Assembly: GCF_022953055.1 (NCBI RefSeq)
Contig: NZ_JALJEJ010000001.1
Coordinates: 744,001-808,000, forward strand
Direction: 5' to 3'
Source: Mucilaginibacter straminoryzae
GTDB taxonomy: Bacteria; Bacteroidota; Bacteroidia; Sphingobacteriales; Sphingobacteriaceae
DNA length: 64,000 bases
The stretch's first letter is position 1, and the number at the start of each line of letters is the position of its first letter. The notes under the pieces were generated by a model. The model was not told the DNA's origin. It did no database searches and saw only the letters and a list, made by a program, of their open reading frames with translations. The position numbers and the translations under genes are program-made. Shown piece by piece: positions 15,405 to 24,798 of this stretch.

Positions 15405-16958
15405 ATGAAAGCTACTTTACTACGTAAGTTTGCTTTTGGGTTAACACTTGCCGCTTTTTCTGCGCAGGCACAAAATCCCGTAAGCATTACTGTTAGCTCC
15501 TCTGCACAGGGGCCTGTGATCAGCAAATACATTTACAGCCATTTTGCCGAACATTTAGGGCATAGCATTTATGGCGGTTTTTATGTAGGCGATACCTCTA
15601 AAATTCCTAATACCAATGGTATCCGTAATGATGTTGTTGCTGCCTTAAGAAAAATGAAGATCCCATCATTGCGCTGGCCTGGGGGATGTTTCGCGGATAC
15701 TTACCACTGGCGCGATGGTGTTGGCCCGAAAGATAAAAGACCTGCTATAGTAAATCGCTGGTGGGGTGGCGTTACAGAAGATAACAGCTTCGGCACGCAT
15801 GATTTCTTAAATATGTGTGAGCTTTTAGGCGCTGATCCTTACGTGGCCGGTAACGTGGGTAGCGGTACCGTACAAGAACTGGCAGACTGGGTGCAGTATG
15901 CCACCAGCGACAGTAAAAATCCAATGTCCGACCTACGCAAAGCGAACGGCCGGGATAAGCCATGGGGCGTTAGATTCTGGGGGGTAGGTAACGAAGCCTG
16001 GGGATGCGGCGGTAATATGACTGCTGAATACTATGCAAACGAGTTTAGGAAATATTCCACCTTCATGGCCAATTCAGACGGCGAAGGAAAAATTTTCAGA
16101 ATAGCATCTGGTGCTAACTCCGGCGATTACAACTGGACGGAAACCCTGATGAAGAATATCCCTCACAATTTAATTGAAGGGATCGCCTTGCACCATTACG
16201 CAGTGATCGACTGGAATAACAAAAGCTCAGCTAGTGAATTCAGCGAAAAACAATATTTTCAAAGTATGCGCCAGGCGCTGCTGATGGATTCGCTGGTAAC
16301 CAAGCATGCGCGCATTATGGATAAATACGATCCTAAAAAACGTATTGCCTTAGTGGTTGATGAGTGGGGCGGATGGTACGATGTAGAGAAGGGCACTAAT
16401 CCCGGCTTTTTGTTCCAGCAAAATACCATGCGCGATGCGCTGATCGCCGGTACAACCCTTAATATATTTAACAATCACGCCGACCGCGTAAGAATGGCTA
16501 ACCTGGCACAGTGTATCAACGTGCTGCAATCCGTTATCCTGACGGATCAGCAAAAAATGATCCTAACGCCTACTTACCACGTAATGGAAATGTATAACGT
16601 GCACCAGGATGCTACCTTGCTGCCGTTAACCATCAACAACGATACCTCTTACGGCATGGGTAACGAGAAACTGCCTGCGGTATCTGCATCTGCTTCGAAA
16701 GATAAAAGCGGTGTGGTGCATATCACGCTAACGAATATAGATCCGGCTCATCAGCAGAAGATCGCGCTTAACCTAAGCGGGCTTAATCTTAAAAATGTAT
16801 CCGGACGTATCCTGACATCGGCTAAAGTGCAAGACCATAATACTTTTACCGAGCCGGAAAAAGTGAAGCCTGTTGCGTTCAAAGGCGCATCGTTGAAGGG
16901 CAGCAACCTGGATGTAAATCTTCCACCGGTATCCGTTGTGGTACTTACTTTAAATTAA
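15405..16958 (+). CDS. GH51 alpha-L-arabinofuranosidase, exported
   Basis: A 517-residue enzyme with a signal peptide (residues ~1-22, cleavage after SAQA) that should remove arabinofuranose side chains from plant polysaccharides. GH51 features: PSLRWPGGCFADTYHWRDGVGP, the acid/base Glu at 197 in GVGNEAWGCGG, and the nucleophile Glu at 320 in VVDEWGGWYD. The C-terminal part is the usual beta-sandwich (VVHITLTNIDPAHQQKIALNLSG). It is transcribed alone, ending in a strong hairpin before the sugar porter gene. Confidence 0.95.
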   Translation: MKATLLRKFAFGLTLAAFSAQAQNPVSITVSSSAQGPVISKYIYSHFAEHLGHSIYGGFYVGDTSKIPNTNGIRNDVVAALRKMKIPSLRWPGGCFADTYHWRDGVGPKDKRPAIVNRWWGGVTEDNSFGTHDFLNMCELLGADPYVAGNVGSGTVQELADWVQYATSDSKNPMSDLRKANGRDKPWGVRFWGVGNEAWGCGGNMTAEYYANEFRKYSTFMANSDGEGKIFRIASGANSGDYNWTETLMKNIPHNLIEGIALHHYAVIDWNNKSSASEFSEKQYFQSMRQALLMDSLVTKHARIMDKYDPKKRIALVVDEWGGWYDVEKGTNPGFLFQQNTMRDALIAGTTLNIFNNHADRVRMANLAQCINVLQSVILTDQQKMILTPTYHVMEMYNVHQDATLLPLTINNDTSYGMGNEKLPAVSASASKDKSGVVHITLTNIDPAHQQKIALNLSGLNLKNVSGRILTSAKVQDHNTFTEPEKVKPVAFKGASLKGSNLDVNLPPVSVVVLTLN

Positions 16959-16966
16959 TTCTACTT

Positions 16967-17003
16967 CGGCAGGTACGTTTAGCGTGCCTGCCGAACTTCT
17001 TTT
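16967..17003 (+). terminator. Terminator of the GH51 gene
   Basis: CGGCAGGTACG and CGTGCCTGCCG pair over 11 bp with one G-U, with a 5-nt loop, followed by AACTTCTTTTT. Confidence 0.85.
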
Positions 17004-17135
17004 TCGTAAAAGACAACCCGTTTTCTTCCGGGCTGGGGATTCTTTATCCCTTTTGATTTGTTGTGCTGAAAAATTTGCTTTGATCGATCCGATGATTATT
17101 TTAGCAAAACTAATTATCCAGCAAACCAATATTTT

Positions 17136-18461
17136 ATGAAGAAGAACTCCGTTTTGGGGTGGTCGATGGTGGTAGCCCTTGGCGGCTTCCTGTTCGGCTT
17201 TGACACCGCAGTAATCTCCGGTGCAGAAAAATCAATCCAGCAATTCTGGCAATTATCAGTCTTTCAGCACGGGCTAACTATTTCTATCGCCCTTATCGGG
17301 ACCGTTATCGGTTCCCTGTTAGGCTCGCGTCCGTCAGATGCTTTTGGCCGAAAGAATACCCTCTATTTTGTGGCGATAGCCTATTTATTATCCTCGCTCG
17401 GTACAGCGCTCGCGCATAACTGGTATATTTTTTTATTCTTCCGCTTTTTCGGTGGCTTGGGCGTAGGCGCGTCATCTGTTACGGCTCCTATTTATATCTC
17501 AGAAGTATCACCGGCAGAGAAACGTGGCAGGCTGGTGGGCTTGTTTCAGTTTAACGTGGTACTGGGCATCCTGATCTCGTACCTGTCCAACTATTTGATC
17601 AGCCAAACGGGCGAGAACTCATGGCGATTGATGCTGGGCGTACAGGCTGTTCCTGCATTTATCTTTTTGGTGCTGATCCGCTTTATTCCAGAAAGTCCGC
17701 GATGGTTAATTATTAAACGTAACGATATTGCAAAGGCTACGGCCATACTACAGGTGATTAACCCGTTGAATTACAAAACAGAGCTGGAAGCTATACAGCG
17801 CGGCGCTAATGAGCATAAAGGCACTAATGAGCGGCTGTTTTCAGGCAAGTATAATAAGCCTGCAACGCTGGCTATCCTGTTTGCGCTGTTTAACCAGCTT
17901 TCGGGCATTAACGCTATCATTTATTACGCGCCCCGCATATTTGAAATGGCGGGTTTGGGTGCCAGTTCATCGCTGCTCTCCACCGTCGGTGTGGGCGTTA
18001 TAAACTTTATCTTTACACTCATCGGGATTAATATCATCGATAAAGCCGGCCGGCGTATGCTGATGCTGGTGGGCTCGGTTGGGTTAATCGCATCATTGTT
18101 CCTGGTGGCATTTACGTTTAGTTCAGGGCATTTCAGCGGATATGCAATCCCCATTTATATGATGCTGTTTATCACCTTCTTTGCATTCTCTCAGGGCGCG
18201 GTGATCTGGGTATTTATTTCTGAAATATTCCCAAACGAGGTGCGCGCAAAAGGACAAACGCTGGGCAGTTTTACCCATTGGATAATGGCTGCGCTGATTG
18301 CTTTTTGTTTTCCCTATTTAGCAGAAACATTAGGTGGTGCTATTACGTTTTACTTCTTTGGCTTTATGATGGTGTTACAACTGGTATTTGTAATACGCTA
18401 CATGCCAGAAACGAAAGGCAAATCGCTGGAGCAAATAGAATCTAACATAATTCTGCATTAA
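17136..18461 (+). CDS. MFS sugar porter
   Basis: A 441-residue inner-membrane transporter with about 12 membrane segments and sugar-porter signatures: DAFGRKNTLY after TM2, FFGGLGVGASSVTAPIYISEVSPAEKRGRL, PESPRWLI at the end of the first half, the mid-protein FNQLSGINAIIYYAPRIF, and PETKGKSLEQIE at the C-terminus. These fit XylE/AraE/GLUT-like proton symporters. The GH32 gene follows after 2 nt, so a fructose or related monosaccharide released by that enzyme is the likely substrate (inference). Confidence 0.94.
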   Translation: MKKNSVLGWSMVVALGGFLFGFDTAVISGAEKSIQQFWQLSVFQHGLTISIALIGTVIGSLLGSRPSDAFGRKNTLYFVAIAYLLSSLGTALAHNWYIFLFFRFFGGLGVGASSVTAPIYISEVSPAEKRGRLVGLFQFNVVLGILISYLSNYLISQTGENSWRLMLGVQAVPAFIFLVLIRFIPESPRWLIIKRNDIAKATAILQVINPLNYKTELEAIQRGANEHKGTNERLFSGKYNKPATLAILFALFNQLSGINAIIYYAPRIFEMAGLGASSSLLSTVGVGVINFIFTLIGINIIDKAGRRMLMLVGSVGLIASLFLVAFTFSSGHFSGYAIPIYMMLFITFFAFSQGAVIWVFISEIFPNEVRAKGQTLGSFTHWIMAALIAFCFPYLAETLGGAITFYFFGFMMVLQLVFVIRYMPETKGKSLEQIESNIILH

Positions 18462-18463
18462 CG

Positions 18464-19945
18464 ATGATAAAAGCTAAGTATTTCTGGCTATTGCTTTTGG
18501 GTGTACCGCTCGTAATGAACGCCCGTGCCCAAACCGTTTACCATGAGCCGTACCGTCCGCAGGTGCATTTTTCTCCCAAAGCGCACTGGACGAATGATCC
18601 CAACGGTTTGGTATATTATAAGGGAATCTATCATTTATTCTTTCAGTATTACCCGGAAGCGACGGTTTGGGGGCCAATGCACTGGGGGCATGCGACCAGC
18701 AAAGACCTGATCCATTGGCAGGAAAAGCCCATAGCGCTGTATCCTGATAGTCTGGGATACATCTTCTCCGGAAGCGCGGTTGTAGACTATCATAACACCA
18801 CCGGTTTTGGTACTAAGAAAAATCCCCCGCTGGTAGCGATGTTCACCCATCATGATCCAAAAGGCGAGAAAGAGGGGCGTAACGATTTTCAGAATCAGAG
18901 CCTGGCTTACAGTTTAGATAACGGCGAAACCTGGAAGAAGTATTCGGGTAACCCCGTGCTGAAGAATCCTGGGATCAAGGATTTCCGCGACCCCAAGGTA
19001 ATGTGGTATGAGCCGCAGAAGAAATGGGTATTAACCCTGGCCACGCTTGATCACATCACGTTTTATTCTTCCCCGGATATGAAGAACTGGACTAAGGAAA
19101 GCGAGTTTGGTAAACAACTGGGTGCGCATGGCGGCGTTTGGGAATGCCCAGACCTGTTTCCGCTGAAATTAGAAGGTAAAACGCATTGGGTGCTGATTGT
19201 TAACCTGAACCCGGGAGGCCCCAACGGCGGTTCTGCTACCCAATACTTTATGGGCCAGTTTAACGGAAAAGCTTTTGTGCCTGATGATCAGCAAACCCGT
19301 TGGATGGATTATGGCCCGGATGAATACGCAGGCGTAACATGGAGTAATACCGGTAACCGCAGAATCTTCATCGGGTGGATGAGCAACTGGCTGTACGCTA
19401 ACCAGGTGCCTACAGAACGCTGGCGTAACGCCATGACCATTCCGCGCGAACTTTTATTAAAACGTGTTAACGGCGAAGTATTGCTGGCTTCTACTCCTGT
19501 AAAGGAACTGGAAGGAATTGAAGGCGCTACAAAAACCATCGGGTTTGCTGCAAGTGTACCTAAGCAGTTTTTGCTCGATGTAGATTTTAAGCAGTTCGGC
19601 TCATTTAGTTTACAGCTAAGCAATAGCACAGGGGAGAAGGTGGTATTAGGTTATGATGCGAAATCGGCAAGGTATTATTTAGACCGGTCTGCCTCTGGTG
19701 TTACCAGTTTCAACAAAGACTTTTTACGTACTTCTTATGCCCCCGCTTTGGTAAAAAAAGGAGGCAATCACTTACAGATTTTAGTGGATGTTTCGTCATT
19801 GGAAGCGTTTGTTGACGGGAACGTTACCGTAATTTCCGGAATTTTCTTCCCGAAACAGCCCTATAACCGCCTCAGAATGGTTCCTGTAAAAAATACAGTT
19901 ATTAATAAAATGACAATAAAACCCCTGTTTTCGATATGGAAATGA
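18464..19945 (+). CDS. GH32 beta-fructosidase (levanase/inulinase/invertase type), exported
   Basis: A 493-residue enzyme with a signal peptide (residues ~1-22, ending NARAQ). The catalytic residues of GH32 are present: nucleophile Asp45 in WTNDPNG, stabiliser Asp176 in FRDPK, and acid/base Glu227 in WECPDLF. The N-terminal five-blade propeller is followed by a beta-sandwich domain with LEAFVDGN. It should release fructose from fructans or sucrose. It is translated just behind the porter gene, and SusC/SusD genes follow, so a fructan-use locus is likely. Confidence 0.95.
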   Translation: MIKAKYFWLLLLGVPLVMNARAQTVYHEPYRPQVHFSPKAHWTNDPNGLVYYKGIYHLFFQYYPEATVWGPMHWGHATSKDLIHWQEKPIALYPDSLGYIFSGSAVVDYHNTTGFGTKKNPPLVAMFTHHDPKGEKEGRNDFQNQSLAYSLDNGETWKKYSGNPVLKNPGIKDFRDPKVMWYEPQKKWVLTLATLDHITFYSSPDMKNWTKESEFGKQLGAHGGVWECPDLFPLKLEGKTHWVLIVNLNPGGPNGGSATQYFMGQFNGKAFVPDDQQTRWMDYGPDEYAGVTWSNTGNRRIFIGWMSNWLYANQVPTERWRNAMTIPRELLLKRVNGEVLLASTPVKELEGIEGATKTIGFAASVPKQFLLDVDFKQFGSFSLQLSNSTGEKVVLGYDAKSARYYLDRSASGVTSFNKDFLRTSYAPALVKKGGNHLQILVDVSSLEAFVDGNVTVISGIFFPKQPYNRLRMVPVKNTVINKMTIKPLFSIWK

Positions 19946-20072
19946 TATTGTTCAGGTGAATAATATTTAAGCTATAAGACAGGGTTTTTATTTTATAAAA
20001 TATTGATTTTTAATGCTTTATAATTTTAAAAAGCAAGCTAAAGCCTGTAAAAGTGATCGAAATCAAAGTATC

Positions 20073-20096
20073 AAAGTGTTTTTTTTACACTTTTTT
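20073..20096 (+). terminator. A/T-rich hairpin between GH32 and susC
   Basis: AAAGTGT, seven T, ACACTTT, then TTTAC. It could be a weak terminator for the porter-GH32 transcript or an operator near the susC promoter; the sequence alone cannot decide. Confidence 0.4.
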
Positions 20097-20107
20097 ACTT
20101 ATGGCTA

Positions 20108-20139
20108 TTGACTATTAATATCACAAATAATTACATTTG
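20108..20139 (+). promoter_or_regulatory. Promoter of the susC-susD operon
   Basis: TTG (20108-20110), 21 nt, then TACATTTG (20132-20139), an exact -7 match. The start codon lies 37 nt beyond it. Confidence 0.7.
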
Positions 20140-20176
20140 TTTTAACTCCAATTATTAACCAATTAAACCAATAACT

Positions 20177-23161
20177 ATGCATGCAAAACGTTTACTTTGC
20201 GCAAGTATCCTTTTGTTGTGTTGCTTTCTGTTCCAGGTCTCATACGCCCAAAACAGAACTGTAACCGGAAAAGTGACCGACAGTAAGAACGGTTCTCCCT
20301 TAGACGGCGTAACCGTTTCCGTAAAAGGCACCACGTCTGGTGCAATCACCGCCGCAAACGGTACCTTTAAGGTAACCGTACCGGCAAACGGCAATACGTT
20401 AGTGGTAAGTTACCTGGGCTATGCTACTCAAGAAGTAAATATAGCAGGTAAAACAACCGTAAACGTAGCGCTTGCTTCAACAGCCAGCAACATCAGCGAG
20501 GTTGTAGTAATCGGTTACGGTAGCCAGCGTGTAAAAGACGCAACAGGTTCCGTAGCTTCCTTAAGCCCTAAGAACTTCAACAAGGGTGTAATCTCCAGCC
20601 CTGAGCAGTTATTGCAAGGCCGCGTGTCTGGTGTGCAGGTAACCCCTGCAAGCGGCGAGCCCGGTGCTGGTGTTACCATCAACATTCGCGGTGCATCATC
20701 TATCCGTAGTAATAACTCGCCACTATTCGTAGTGGATGGGGTGCCTCTGGATAACGGTGGTACTTCAGGCGGTTTAGATGCCGGTGCAGGTACTTCATCT
20801 GCAAAAAACCCGTTGTCTTTCATTAACCCGTCTGACATCGAGAACATCTCTGTATTGAAAGATGCTTCGGCAACTGCGATCTACGGTTCAAGAGGTGCAA
20901 ATGGTGTGGTATTGATCACTACCAAAAAAGGTGCTAAAGGACAAGGCATCCAATTCTCTGCTAACGGCAGCTTTTCAACTCCTGCTAAAAAGTATGATCT
21001 GCTAAACGCTGCTGACTTTGTGAAATATGCCACTGCAGCAGGTGCTGATGGTAGCGTAATTAACAAAGGCGGTAACACTAACTGGCAAGACGTCATCTTC
21101 AGAAACAGTGTTTCTCAGGATTATAACCTGGGTTATGGTAATGCCGGTAAATCTACCACCTATCGTTTCAACTTAGGCTATGCAAACCAACAGGGTATTG
21201 TAGAAAATACCAGCCTGAAACGTTTAACCGGCAGATTCAATGGTTCACAATTATTATTCAACGATAAGGTTAAGATCGATCTGAACTTCTTAGCATCTAA
21301 CGTTAAAGACCAATTTGCGCCAATTACAGATAACGCAGGTTTTGAAGGTAGCTTAATTGGTGCGGCTTTATTAGCTAACCCAACCTACCCGATCAAAAAT
21401 CCTGACGGTACTTATTACAATAACAGCGATGGTGCCTTCCGTAATCCTGCTAACATGCTGGATTATATCAACGACAGGGATAAAATTAACCGTTATTTAA
21501 CTAACGTAAGCGGTACCTGGAACATTGCTAAAGGCCTTTCTTACAAAGCTAACTTTGGTTATGACGCTTCTAAAGGTACTCGTAATACCTTCATGGATGC
21601 CCGTTTATTAGGTTACACAGGTACACAAAGCTTCCGTAACAGCCCAGGCGTTCAGCAAGTAACTGGTAATGGCCGTGGGGTAGTTCAACAGTTAGACAAA
21701 CGTTCAACTGTCATTGAGCACACCTTGACTTATGACCGTTCATTCGGTGGAAGCAACCTGAATGTGGTTGGTGGTTATTCTTACCAGGTATTCAAAAACT
21801 TCCCGCTAAATACGATCTACACTAATCAGAAAAATAAAAACGCTTATATATCAAGTGTTTCAGACTTTGCTCAGCAAGCGCTGCCTTCATTCGGTGACAG
21901 CTCAAGATACCAGCTGCAATCTTTCTTTGGCCGTGCGAACTACAACTACAAAGAAAAATACTACGCAACCTTTACTTTCCGCGCAGACGGTTCAGATAAA
22001 TTTGGTCCGTCTAACCGCTATGGTTATTTCCCTGCAGGTGCTTTGAAATGGAGAATCAGCAGCGAAAGCTGGGCTCCTAAAAAAGTATTTGATGATTTAA
22101 GCCTTCGCTTAAACTACGGTCAAGTGGGTAGCCAGGATGGTCTGGATCCGTATTCTTACGCTGCTGTTTGGCAGGCGCAATTAAATGGAACCAACAGCCA
22201 GATCAATGCTGCCAGCCCTTCTTTGAAATGGGAAACCACTACTTCTTACGGTGCCGGTATCGATTTCGCAATTCTTGGCAACCGTGTAAGTGGCTCTGTG
22301 GATTATTTCAACCGTTCTACTACAGACCTGTTGTTCTTCCAGGATTATCCGGCACCATCGGTATCACCTTCAAGATGGGTTAACCTTCCAGGTAAGGTAG
22401 TGAACAAGGGTGTGGATCTGGGACTGAACATCGCTTTGATACAAGGCAAACGTTTCAGCTGGGATGTTGCTTACAACGCTACCATTCTTAAAAACGTAGT
22501 GAAAAACTTCGGTGGTCGTATCATCCCTACAGGTGGTGTAAACGGTCAGGGCCTGTCAGGTGCGTATGCTCAACAGATTCGTGATGGCTATCCATTGGGC
22601 GAATTCTATATGCCAGTATTTACCGGCTTTGATTCTAACGGTATTGCTACTTATCAAAACAATGGCTTGTCTTACTTAGTGGGCAGCAGTATTCCTAAGT
22701 TCACTACTGGTTTAACCAACAACTTTACTTTTGGTCGCTGGAATGCCAGCTTCTTCCTGAATGCTTCAACCGGCTTTGTGATCTATAACAACACTGCCAA
22801 CGCTTACTTCCTGAAAGGCAGCTTGAAGAACGGTAGAAATGTGAGCTATGAGGCAGCAACAAGCAATGAGAATCCGTTAAACTCTGGTAGCGTTTCAACC
22901 CGCTTCTTAGAGAAAGGTGATTTCTTACGCCTGACAAATGCTAACATCGGTTACACTTTCCCAACAGGTTCTCTGAAAGGTATCAGAACTTTGAGAGTGA
23001 GCATTACAGGACAAAACCTATTCCTGATCACTAACTATTCAGGGTTAGATCCGGAGGTGAATACAAACAAGGCGTTGAACAACATTCCGTCAAGAGGTTT
23101 TGATTACACCGCTTATCCGAATGCCCGTACATTTACATTAGGATTGAATGCAGGTTTCTAA
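20177..23161 (+). CDS. SusC/RagA-type TonB-linked outer-membrane transporter
   Basis: A 994-residue SusC-type barrel. It has a signal peptide (residues ~1-24), a carboxypeptidase-like domain (TVTGKVTDSKNGSPLDGVTVSVKG), the TonB-box region SEVVVIGYGSQ, a plug with GRVSGVQVTPASGEPGAGVTINIRGASSI and IYGSRGANGVVLITTKKG, and a C-terminal barrel ending in an aromatic residue (LGLNAGF). There is no N-terminal anti-sigma-interacting extension. With the adjacent SusD protein it should import oligosaccharides across the outer membrane; fructan is suggested by the nearby GH32. Confidence 0.96.
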   Translation: MHAKRLLCASILLLCCFLFQVSYAQNRTVTGKVTDSKNGSPLDGVTVSVKGTTSGAITAANGTFKVTVPANGNTLVVSYLGYATQEVNIAGKTTVNVALASTASNISEVVVIGYGSQRVKDATGSVASLSPKNFNKGVISSPEQLLQGRVSGVQVTPASGEPGAGVTINIRGASSIRSNNSPLFVVDGVPLDNGGTSGGLDAGAGTSSAKNPLSFINPSDIENISVLKDASATAIYGSRGANGVVLITTKKGAKGQGIQFSANGSFSTPAKKYDLLNAADFVKYATAAGADGSVINKGGNTNWQDVIFRNSVSQDYNLGYGNAGKSTTYRFNLGYANQQGIVENTSLKRLTGRFNGSQLLFNDKVKIDLNFLASNVKDQFAPITDNAGFEGSLIGAALLANPTYPIKNPDGTYYNNSDGAFRNPANMLDYINDRDKINRYLTNVSGTWNIAKGLSYKANFGYDASKGTRNTFMDARLLGYTGTQSFRNSPGVQQVTGNGRGVVQQLDKRSTVIEHTLTYDRSFGGSNLNVVGGYSYQVFKNFPLNTIYTNQKNKNAYISSVSDFAQQALPSFGDSSRYQLQSFFGRANYNYKEKYYATFTFRADGSDKFGPSNRYGYFPAGALKWRISSESWAPKKVFDDLSLRLNYGQVGSQDGLDPYSYAAVWQAQLNGTNSQINAASPSLKWETTTSYGAGIDFAILGNRVSGSVDYFNRSTTDLLFFQDYPAPSVSPSRWVNLPGKVVNKGVDLGLNIALIQGKRFSWDVAYNATILKNVVKNFGGRIIPTGGVNGQGLSGAYAQQIRDGYPLGEFYMPVFTGFDSNGIATYQNNGLSYLVGSSIPKFTTGLTNNFTFGRWNASFFLNASTGFVIYNNTANAYFLKGSLKNGRNVSYEAATSNENPLNSGSVSTRFLEKGDFLRLTNANIGYTFPTGSLKGIRTLRVSITGQNLFLITNYSGLDPEVNTNKALNNIPSRGFDYTAYPNARTFTLGLNAGF

Positions 23162-23172
23162 TTATTACAGAC

Positions 23173-24720
23173 ATGAAAAAATTAAATAAAAAACTATTAA
23201 TAGGGGCCAGCGCTTTAGCAATGCTCAACTTTAGTTGTACGAAGCTAAACGAACAATTGTATGGTTCTAAATTTATAAAGGATGGTAATACTGCCGCAGG
23301 CTCTGCTGACCTTGGTGGTGTATACAATCAACTGAACGGTTTTTCAGATCAGGCTAACTGGTACGCATTGGAAGAGCACTCAACTGACGAGATGATGGGC
23401 CCTACCCGTGGTACTGACTGGGACGATTTTGGTACCTGGCGCAAACTGCACCAGCACACTTGGGATCCTACCCACAACCAGATCTATGATACCTGGAACA
23501 ACCTGAATACCGGTGTTTACCGTGCAACCTCAGTTATTGCAGGTGCTACAGATAACCAGATCAAAGCAGAAGCCAGCTTTTTACGCGCTTTCTTCATGTT
23601 CTGGGTAGTTGACCTTTACGGTCAGCAACCGTTCCGTAACGTAACAGACGATCCGGATGCAAATCCAATGGTAATGACCCGTAAAGCAGCTACCGATTAC
23701 ATGATCAAGGATCTGGAGTTTGCTGTAGCTACATTACCTGCAGGAAGTTTAGCAAACGCAGGAAAGGCAAATAAATATGCTGCAGAGTTCTTACTGGCTA
23801 AGATCTATCTGAACAAAGCAGTTTATTATCAGGATCCGGCTACTCCTGCCGGTCCGTTCACTTTCCAGTCAGCTGATATGAATAAGGCTTTAGGCTATTT
23901 GAACGATATCATTAACAACGGTCCGTATTCGTTGACTGCTAACTACTATGATAACTTCAAATGGGATAACACTTCTGCTTCTAAGGAGATCATCTTCTCA
24001 CGTCAGAATGATCCGAACACTGGTCAGAATGCTTCTTTAGAAAACCGTACACGCATGGTGGAGCACTATAACACCACCCCAAGCGGATGGAATGGTTTTA
24101 CCACGCTTGCAGCGTTCTACAACAGCTTTGAGGATAATGATATCCGTAAAAAGTATAACCTGCCGAATTATACAGAGGTTACCGGCCAGAACGTAGGTTT
24201 CCTGGTTGGTCAGCAAAAAACAGTTGATTCTAAAGGTAACTTGGTTAACGTATTAGACCGAAGCGGTAAACCGTTGATCTTTACACCAAACGTAAATATT
24301 GGTTATGCAACAGAAGCAGAGGGTATCCGCGCAGTTAAATTCCCGCTGAATCCTACAAACTTTGGACAGAGCGGTAACGACTACGTGTTCTTCCGTTTTG
24401 CTGACGTATTGCTGATGAAAGCCGAAGCTATTTTACGTGGTGGTACAGATGCCGCCCAGCCATTGGCATTGGTTAACCAAATCCGTGCGAACCGTGGTGC
24501 ATCGCTGTTAACCTCTTTAGACCTGCCTGGTTTACTGGCAGAAAGAGGCCGCGAGATGTACTGGGAATCATGGCGCCGTCAGGACCTGATCCGTTTCGGT
24601 AAATTTAACGATCCGGTTGATCAGCGTTCAACAGCTTCTGCAGGTTACCGTGTAGTTTATCCGATCCCTCAACGGGCGGTTGACTCTAACCCGAACCTGA
24701 AACAGAATACAGGCTATTAA
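23173..24720 (+). CDS. SusD/RagB-type surface glycan-binding lipoprotein
   Basis: A 515-residue protein with a lipoprotein signal (LAMLNFSC, Cys at about residue 22) and SusD features: tetratricopeptide-like helices with AEASFLRAFFMFWVVDLYGQQPF, and the C-terminal RFADVLLMKAEAILRG, NQIRANRG, ERGREMYWESWRRQDLIRFGKF. It caps the SusC barrel and delivers glycan. It starts 11 nt after the susC stop. The gene is followed by a hairpin that could reduce transcription into the next gene. Confidence 0.96.
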   Translation: MKKLNKKLLIGASALAMLNFSCTKLNEQLYGSKFIKDGNTAAGSADLGGVYNQLNGFSDQANWYALEEHSTDEMMGPTRGTDWDDFGTWRKLHQHTWDPTHNQIYDTWNNLNTGVYRATSVIAGATDNQIKAEASFLRAFFMFWVVDLYGQQPFRNVTDDPDANPMVMTRKAATDYMIKDLEFAVATLPAGSLANAGKANKYAAEFLLAKIYLNKAVYYQDPATPAGPFTFQSADMNKALGYLNDIINNGPYSLTANYYDNFKWDNTSASKEIIFSRQNDPNTGQNASLENRTRMVEHYNTTPSGWNGFTTLAAFYNSFEDNDIRKKYNLPNYTEVTGQNVGFLVGQQKTVDSKGNLVNVLDRSGKPLIFTPNVNIGYATEAEGIRAVKFPLNPTNFGQSGNDYVFFRFADVLLMKAEAILRGGTDAAQPLALVNQIRANRGASLLTSLDLPGLLAERGREMYWESWRRQDLIRFGKFNDPVDQRSTASAGYRVVYPIPQRAVDSNPNLKQNTGY

Positions 24721-24748
24721 TTTCCGTTAATTTTTTATAGGATAATTG

Positions 24749-24785
24749 CAAACGTAGCGAGTCAAATCGCTACGTTTGTTGTTAT
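24749..24785 (+). terminator. Hairpin after susD
   Basis: CAAACGTAGCGA and its complement TCGCTACGTTTG form a perfect 12-bp stem with a 6-nt loop, followed by TTGTTAT. The interrupted T-tract suggests partial rather than complete termination before the VCBS genes. Confidence 0.7.
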
Positions 24786-24798
24786 AAACCGATTATAA

